From an uncultured Bacteroidota bacterium (GTDB taxonomy: Bacteria; Bacteroidota; Bacteroidia; 2-12-FULL-35-15), in contig CAILDT010000082.1 of the NCBI GenBank assembly GCA_903833025.1, positions 1-8,485 of the forward strand: a DNA stretch of 8,485 bases, written 5' to 3'. The position numbers and the translations under genes are program-made. The notes beneath the pieces were generated by a model that saw only the letters and a list, made by a program, of their open reading frames with translations, was not told the origin of the DNA and searched no databases. This document shows, piece by piece, positions 5,717 to 8,485 of this stretch; the stretch's first letter is position 1; every line of letters begins with the position of its first letter.

Positions 5717-5813
5717 ATGGTTTTATGTGGTTATGTGCGTAGGGATAGCGTGGATAGTTGTGACTACCCCATACTTGGTTGAAAAGTTGATAAAAGCATT
5801 TTGGGGTAGATGA
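5703..5813 (+). CDS. 36-aa single-pass membrane peptide
   Basis: The product, MNIVEWFYVVMCVGIAW onward, has one hydrophobic helix (about residues 4-22), then a short tail with basic residues and aromatics (LVEKLIKAFWGR). GGAG (5693-5696) lies six bases before the chosen ATG; an adjacent ATG at 5700 is the alternative. The stop shares one base with the start of paralogue 6 (TGATG), and the start lies within the end of paralogue 5, so it fits the coupled operon exactly. Possible roles for such peptides include membrane targeting or holin-like activity, but nothing here decides. Confidence 0.6.
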   Translation: MNIVEWFYVVMCVGIAWIVVTTPYLVEKLIKAFWGR

Positions 5814-6109
5814 TGACTGCTGAAAGAGAGTTACTAAGAAAAATACTCAGTGATACTCAATACATTAATTATGAGTGTAACGACAAGATACGAAATGAAA
5901 TCGTAGAGTATCTCGCCCAACCTGAGTCTTTACGAGAAGATTTACGAGAAGATTTACGAGAAGGAATATCCTTACGTGACCACTTTGCGGGTTTGGCGAT
6001 GCAAGAATTTATAGCACTTAACACATTTAAAATGGGTTTAACTGTCACTATGGCTTATGACACGGCAGACTTGATGTTGGCAGAGAGGGGGAAAGTACAT
6101 GATCACTAA
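5813..6109 (+). CDS. Array paralogue 6: shared N-terminus joined to SLRD domain, 98 aa
   Basis: The N-terminal half matches the array: MTAERELLRKIL (1-12), EYLAQPE (32-38). It is followed by LREDLREDLREG (40-51), encoded by 12-base tandem repeats. The C-terminal half is different from all siblings: GISLRDHFAGLAMQEFIALN...AYDTADLMLAERGK (51-94), which resembles the SLRD-x-FA...AY-x-x-AD-x-ML segment found in many small phage proteins. So the conserved head appears attached to a different tail. I choose the ATG at 5813 over 5810 by alignment with siblings. GGGG (5803-5806) acts as the ribosome site. Function unknown. Confidence 0.75.
   Translation: MTAERELLRKILSDTQYINYECNDKIRNEIVEYLAQPESLREDLREDLREGISLRDHFAGLAMQEFIALNTFKMGLTVTMAYDTADLMLAERGKVHDH
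5930..5965 (+). repeat. In-frame 12-base tandem repeat, three copies
   Basis: The unit TTACGAGAAGAT occurs at 5930-5941 and 5942-5953, and a third copy with a changed end (GAAGGA) at 5954-5965. It encodes LRED-LRED-LREG directly after the LAQPE element, the same hinge where paralogue 4 carries its Pro-Glu repeat. Unit length keeps the reading frame. Confidence 0.9.
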
Positions 6110-6269
6110 TCTTGAAGAAATGAAACAACGCTTAGAAGAAATAAAAATATAAGCGAGTGGCTGGCTGTCATCAATAGACGGTAGTTATGAGGCTTGTTTA
6201 AATGCAATGGGCTATTACATACTACAAAATAATATTAAAGCACTTGAGGAACTATCACATGAAAATTAA
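6099..6269 (+). pseudogene. Small gene interrupted by in-frame TAA
   Basis: An ATG at 6099, preceded by a strong ribosome site (AGAGGGGG, 6084-6091) and overlapping the end of paralogue 6, opens a frame that reads 17 codons (MITNLEEMKQRLEEIKI) to a TAA at 6150-6152. The same frame then stays open for 38 more codons (starting ASGWLSSIDGSYEACLNAMG) to TAA 6267-6269, overlapping the next start in the array's usual style. The simplest reading is a roughly 56-aa gene with one nonsense change, for example CAA, AAA or GAA to TAA. A genuine 17-aa peptide followed by a short untranslated stretch, a sequencing error, or readthrough are alternatives. Confidence 0.5.
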
Positions 6270-6534
6270 ATTAATTATGTTGCTGTTACTAAGTACATCA
6301 GCAACAGGTGCTGAGATCTATGCTCAAGATGGCACCTATCTCGGTAAATTAGGTGGATCTCCCTATCAGTATGATTCAACCGCTAATCCAAGTGGACCGT
6401 ATGGCAGCACCTGGGGTGTTAATTCTATCAATAATCCGAATGGTCGCTATGGTGCTGAATGGTCCACTCAGTCACCCAATAATCCTTATACGCTTACTCC
6501 ACCGGTGATTAGGAATGAGGAAGGTTTGGAATGA
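6259..6534 (+). CDS. Secreted Asn/Pro/Gly/Tyr repeat protein, 91 aa
   Basis: Residues 1-18 (MKIKLIMLLLLSTSATGA) form a clear Sec signal peptide with a lysine-containing start and a likely cut near A18/E19. The mature part begins EIYAQDGTYLGKLGG and has an approximately 16-residue repeat: DSTANPSGPYGSTWG (39-53), NSINNPNGRYGAEWS (55-69) and a partial TQSPNNPYT (70-78). This resembles a family of small exported proteins with NNPYG/YGS repeats, from memory, of unknown function. The start at 6259 has GAGGA (6246-6250) eight bases upstream; an in-frame ATG at 6202 would destroy the signal peptide. An exported product is unusual in a phage early operon and may act on the lysogen's envelope, by inference. 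Confidence 0.7.
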   Translation: MKIKLIMLLLLSTSATGAEIYAQDGTYLGKLGGSPYQYDSTANPSGPYGSTWGVNSINNPNGRYGAEWSTQSPNNPYTLTPPVIRNEEGLE

Positions 6535-6758
6535 AAACATCTGAAGCACTATTTAAGCAGTATAATAAAAAGTTTGTACCACTCCTCCAAATATCAACTG
6601 AGTATTTAGGCATTAGCGATCCGAGTGTTATTTCTAAAATGGCGATCAAAAATGAATTAGGTGGTATAAAAGCATTTAGAATGGGATCTGCAAAATCGCC
6701 TTGGCTTGTCGATATTGAGCAATTAGCAGACGTTTTAGACAGCCGTTCCAGATCATAA
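6531..6758 (+). CDS. PrtN-like (pyocin activator/excisionase-like) DNA-binding protein
   Basis: The 75-aa product matches the pattern of the small PrtN family: ALFKQYNKKFVPLLQISTEYLG (6-27) corresponds to LLxxYxxxxxIPLxxVCxxYF, followed by SDPSVISKMAIKNELGGIKAFRMG (29-52) and a C-terminal segment containing DIEQLADVLD (61-70). In Pseudomonas PrtN activates pyocin genes; relatives in phages and genomic islands lie near integration ends and have a winged-HTH fold like excisionases. It is the last gene before the chromosome and is linked by ATGA to the exported protein. A role in excision or in transcription of the element is inferred; the family call rests on remembered sequence pattern. Confidence 0.7.
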   Translation: MKTSEALFKQYNKKFVPLLQISTEYLGISDPSVISKMAIKNELGGIKAFRMGSAKSPWLVDIEQLADVLDSRSRS

Positions 6759-7022
6759 AAACTGTGGATAAGTTTAAGCAGTCCGCGTCCAGTCCGCATG
6801 ATATGCCACATACCGCATTCTATATGGCGTATTTGTCCAATCCAGCATGGGCGCTACGCAGAATGCTCTCTGTATTATTTTTCGATCATTCTGGGCATTA
6901 TTGATTTGTTTATTCATTTAACATTTAAAGCCATCTACTTATAACGCTGCACAACCGTTAATTCGGTAGCACGATGATAATAAAGTAACAGCCGAGCAAT
7001 AATCGCTAAAAATATCTTGCGA
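6759..7022. other. Element/chromosome boundary region, non-coding
   Basis: There is no gene between the convergent PrtN-like gene and gltA. The stretch contains a direct repeat CAGTCCGC at 6779-6786 and 6790-6797 (11-base period), an inverted repeat ATATGCCA (6801-6808) with TGGCGTAT (6825-6832, one wobble), and a perfect inverted repeat CAGAATG (6859-6865) with CATTCTG (6887-6893) around a T-rich loop. An attachment site probably lies here, since phage genes end on one side and a housekeeping gene lies on the other, but its core cannot be fixed without the other end. No tRNA is present. Confidence 0.45.
6779..6797. repeat. Direct repeat CAGTCCGC, two copies
   Basis: Two identical 8-base copies start 11 bases apart, about one helical turn, so bound proteins would sit on the same face of the DNA. 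They lie 20 bases after the PrtN-like gene, where excisionase or integrase arm-type sites are often found. The repeat is seen directly; its role is inferred. Confidence 0.5.
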
Positions 7023-7025
7023 TTA
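7000..7025 (-). other. Inverted repeat at the gltA stop codon
   Basis: TAATCGC (7000-7006) pairs with GCGATTA (7019-7025) around an AT-rich 12-base loop, and the right arm includes the stop codon of gltA. A hairpin here would end the gltA message, but no clean T-run follows on the minus strand, so it is a weak terminator candidate. Confidence 0.3.
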
Positions 7026-8327
7026 AAGTCTTTCGCTAATACTCTGATAGTGGCGCATTTTTTCACCCGTATAAATTTGGCGTGGGCGATAAATGGTCAC
7101 TTGTTCACCGTGTATCATTTCTCGCCAATGCGCCAACCATCCTGGCATGCGGCCAATTGCAAAGAGAACGGTAAACATATTGGTTGGTATACCGGCGGCG
7201 CGGAGTATGAGTCCTGAGTAGAAATCAACATTGGGATATAGTTTTCGAGAGATAAAATAATCATCACTCAAGGCTATTTCTTCCAGTCGTCGGGCAATAT
7301 CTAACAAGGGATCATTGATACCTGGCTTATTTAATAATTTGTCACAATGTTGTTTTAATACTTGCGCACGTGGATCAAAGTTTTTATAAACACGATGACC
7401 AAAGCCCATTAATCGTCGATTTGAGTTCTTGTCTTTGGCCTGATTAATAAATTCGGTTCCATCACCGCCTTCTGCATGAATCTGCTCAAGCATTTTAATG
7501 ACTTCCTGATTGGCACCGCCATGACGAGGCCCCCAAAGTGCCGCGATACCTGCTGTAATGACAGCATAAACATTGGCCATACTGGAACCTGCTGTGCGCA
7601 CGGATGAGGTACTGCAGTTTTGCTCATGATCGGCATGCAGTATCAATAACATATCAATAGCACGGACAATATCGGTATCCAGTTGATAATCTCGTACAGG
7701 CGATGAGAACATCATGTTCATAAAGTTACTGGTGTACTTGTATTTGATCGAAGGATAGACCAACGGCTCGCCAATCGATTTCTTATACGAAAAAGCAGCG
7801 ATAGTACGGACTTGAGAAACCAAGTTAGCGACAATTTGTATTTCTGTTGTTTCATCCAAGCGATCGGGTACGGGATAAAAAGTCGATAACGAGGCAACCA
7901 TCGTGGTAAGAATCCCCATAGGATGCGAGCCACGAGGAAAGCCATTAAAAAAATGGTGCATGTCTTCATGAATAATCGATGATTCATTAAGACGCGTGGA
8001 AAACGTTAACAGTTTTTCTGCGGTAGGTAATTCACCATAGAGCAATAAATAAGAGACTTCGACAAATCGGGAATGGGCTGCCAACTCTTCAATGGGATAA
8101 CCACGATAACGGAGTATGCCTTTTTCACCATCAATATAGGTAATCGCACTTTCACAGGCACCGGTATTACCATAACCATCATCAAGTGTTACGTAACCGG
8201 TTTGACTGCGTAATTTGGTAATATCAATCGCTTTTTCACCTTCCACTCCCATGTAAGTAGGTAACGAATAGCTTTTATCTTCTAACGTTAATATCGCCGG
8301 GTTTAGCAGTGTTAAGTTATCACTCAT
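7023..8327 (-). CDS. gltA: Citrate synthase, type II
   Basis: This enzyme condenses oxaloacetate and acetyl-CoA to citrate, the first step of the TCA cycle, in the cytoplasm. The 434-aa length matches the NADH-sensitive type II enzymes of Gram-negative bacteria (427-437 aa). Active-site motifs are intact: HADHEQN (H231, H234), WGPRHGGAN (H269), GFGHRVYKNFDPRA (H311) and YPNVDFYSG (D368), with the C-terminal RPRQIYTG Arg motif near 414-421. The N-terminal domain (about 1-60) of the hexameric type is present. AGGA (8342-8339) precedes the ATG. The gene is complete and reads toward the prophage, so the insertion lies beyond its 3' end and has not broken it. It gives the best evidence for a chromosomal gammaproteobacterial location. 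Confidence 0.97.
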   Translation of the reverse strand: MSDNLTLLNPAILTLEDKSYSLPTYMGVEGEKAIDITKLRSQTGYVTLDDGYGNTGACESAITYIDGEKGILRYRGYPIEELAAHSRFVEVSYLLLYGELPTAEKLLTFSTRLNESSIIHEDMHHFFNGFPRGSHPMGILTTMVASLSTFYPVPDRLDETTEIQIVANLVSQVRTIAAFSYKKSIGEPLVYPSIKYKYTSNFMNMMFSSPVRDYQLDTDIVRAIDMLLILHADHEQNCSTSSVRTAGSSMANVYAVITAGIAALWGPRHGGANQEVIKMLEQIHAEGGDGTEFINQAKDKNSNRRLMGFGHRVYKNFDPRAQVLKQHCDKLLNKPGINDPLLDIARRLEEIALSDDYFISRKLYPNVDFYSGLILRAAGIPTNMFTVLFAIGRMPGWLAHWREMIHGEQVTIYRPRQIYTGEKMRHYQSISERL

Positions 8328-8402
8328 GTCTATAAATTTCCTAAGAAAGAGGTGTTATTTGAGTTAATTCGAATGATTGAAAAATTAAGTTGCCCATTCT
8401 TT
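8328..8402 (-). promoter_or_regulatory. Intergenic region upstream of gltA
   Basis: This 75-base AT-rich gap between the putative upstream gene end and gltA holds the gltA ribosome site (AGGA at 8342-8339). It may contain the gltA promoter, but I cannot assign convincing -35 and -10 hexamers, and read-through from the upstream gene is equally possible. Confidence 0.35.
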
Positions 8403-8485
8403 TTACTTTGAAAAGGCAATAAATCGTCGATAAGGAGACTCCTGCTTCCAAGTAATTGCTTCCGTGTAATAGTGCATCAAAGCTA
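8403..8485 (-). CDS. C-terminal end of an unidentified gene (partial)
   Basis: On the minus strand an open frame enters from the right edge and runs 26 codons, reading ALMHYYTEAITWKQES then PYRRFIAFSK, to a TAA at 8405-8403. The aromatic and charged composition looks like a real protein end. It would be co-oriented with gltA, its stop lying 75 bases upstream of the gltA start. Too little is present to identify it, and a chance open frame of this length is possible. Confidence 0.4.
   Translation of the reverse strand, partial: ALMHYYTEAITWKQESPYRRFIAFSK

Larger units (their letters stand above)
4140..5816 (+). repeat. Two recurring gene-junction sequences
   Basis: Junction type 1 is GGAGTAGATGATGA at 4589-4602 and 5693-5706, with a near copy GGGGTAGATGATGA at 5803-5816. 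It combines ribosome site, end of the upstream gene and start of the downstream gene. Junction type 2 is GG(A/G)GGTGGG(G/A)A followed by ATGAGTAAAGAAAGAGA, at 4140-4167 and 5370-5397, with two mismatches. Type 1 encodes the C-terminal GVDD(E) of paralogues 2 and 5; type 2 encodes the GGG(E/K) ends of paralogues 1 and 4. Confidence 0.8.
3642..5926 (+). repeat. Dispersed 17-base core in all six array genes
   Basis: CTCGCCCAACCTGAGCA, encoding L-A-Q-P-E, appears at 3642-3658, 4253-4269 and 4689-4705 exactly, at 5118-5133 (first 16 bases), at 5474-5490 with one mismatch, and at 5912-5926 (first 15 bases). Nearby genes use AT-rich codons, so the preservation of GC-rich bases at this point in every copy is conspicuous. 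It marks the boundary between the shared N-terminal module and the variable remainder, and could serve as a homology patch for recombination between copies. Confidence 0.85.

Noticed and set aside
5127..5965. CRISPR-like array
   Set aside because: The tandem units are 6 and 12 bases with no spacers, and they encode in-frame hinges.
6202..6258. Earlier in-frame ATG for the exported protein
   Set aside because: It would place 19 polar residues ahead of the signal peptide and lacks the ribosome site seen before 6259.
6859..6893. Bidirectional terminator between the convergent genes
   Set aside because: The 7-bp stem has a 21-base loop and no adjacent T-run on either strand, so it does not meet terminator criteria.
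6759..7022. tRNA gene as integration target
   Set aside because: No acceptor stem, anticodon arm or T-loop motif can be assembled in this interval on either strand.
7017..7987. Short open frames inside gltA on both strands
   Set aside because: gltA is full length with intact active-site motifs, so these are out-of-frame shadows.

Overview
The window looks like the right-hand end of a prophage, or prophage-derived integrated element, in a gammaproteobacterial chromosome. A type II citrate synthase gene (gltA, minus strand, 7023-8327) anchors the chromosomal side. Everything from 1 to 6758 is phage-like: tiny, tightly packed plus-strand genes with ATGA or TAATG overlaps, a recombination/replication module, and many proteins of unknown function. 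The citrate synthase has the standard gammaproteobacterial architecture and the sequence is fairly AT-rich, but I cannot name a genus.

Layout. (a) 1-318 is a non-coding leader. It holds a 14-bp-arm inverted repeat that looks like an operator (6-43), a strong intrinsic terminator with a GNRA loop (69-94), and several further inverted repeats up to 290. (b) 319-1193 encodes four very small proteins of unknown function, one with a single membrane segment. (c) 1195-2884 is a compact DNA-recombination cassette: a Rad52/DdrA-like single-strand annealing protein, a DEDD-type 3'-5' exonuclease and a phage SSB, the first three genes joined by ATGA overlaps. (d) 2890-3523 encodes an HTH protein, a 46-aa zinc-ribbon protein and a 55-aa hypothetical protein. 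(e) 3516-6109 is the most distinctive part: six tandem paralogues built from a shared set of sequence modules in different combinations, with a 65-aa unrelated protein and a 36-aa membrane peptide between them. (f) 6099-6758 holds a small gene interrupted by an in-frame TAA, a secreted Gly/Asn/Pro/Tyr-rich repeat protein, and a PrtN-like (pyocin activator/excisionase-like) DNA-binding protein. (g) 6759-7022 is the intergenic boundary with direct and inverted repeats. (h) gltA follows, and then the last 26 codons of another minus-strand gene that runs off the right edge.

How the parts fit. From 319 to 6758 virtually no gap exceeds 15 bases, so this block is probably one long polycistronic unit transcribed toward gltA. 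The annealing protein, exonuclease and SSB would act together on phage DNA ends. The paralogue array is cargo-like. Its shared DNA segments and repeated gene-junction sequences suggest growth by duplication and module exchange, while synonymous-only differences in one module suggest the proteins are under selection. No integrase, repressor, structural or lysis gene lies in the window, so the remainder of the element must be to the left.
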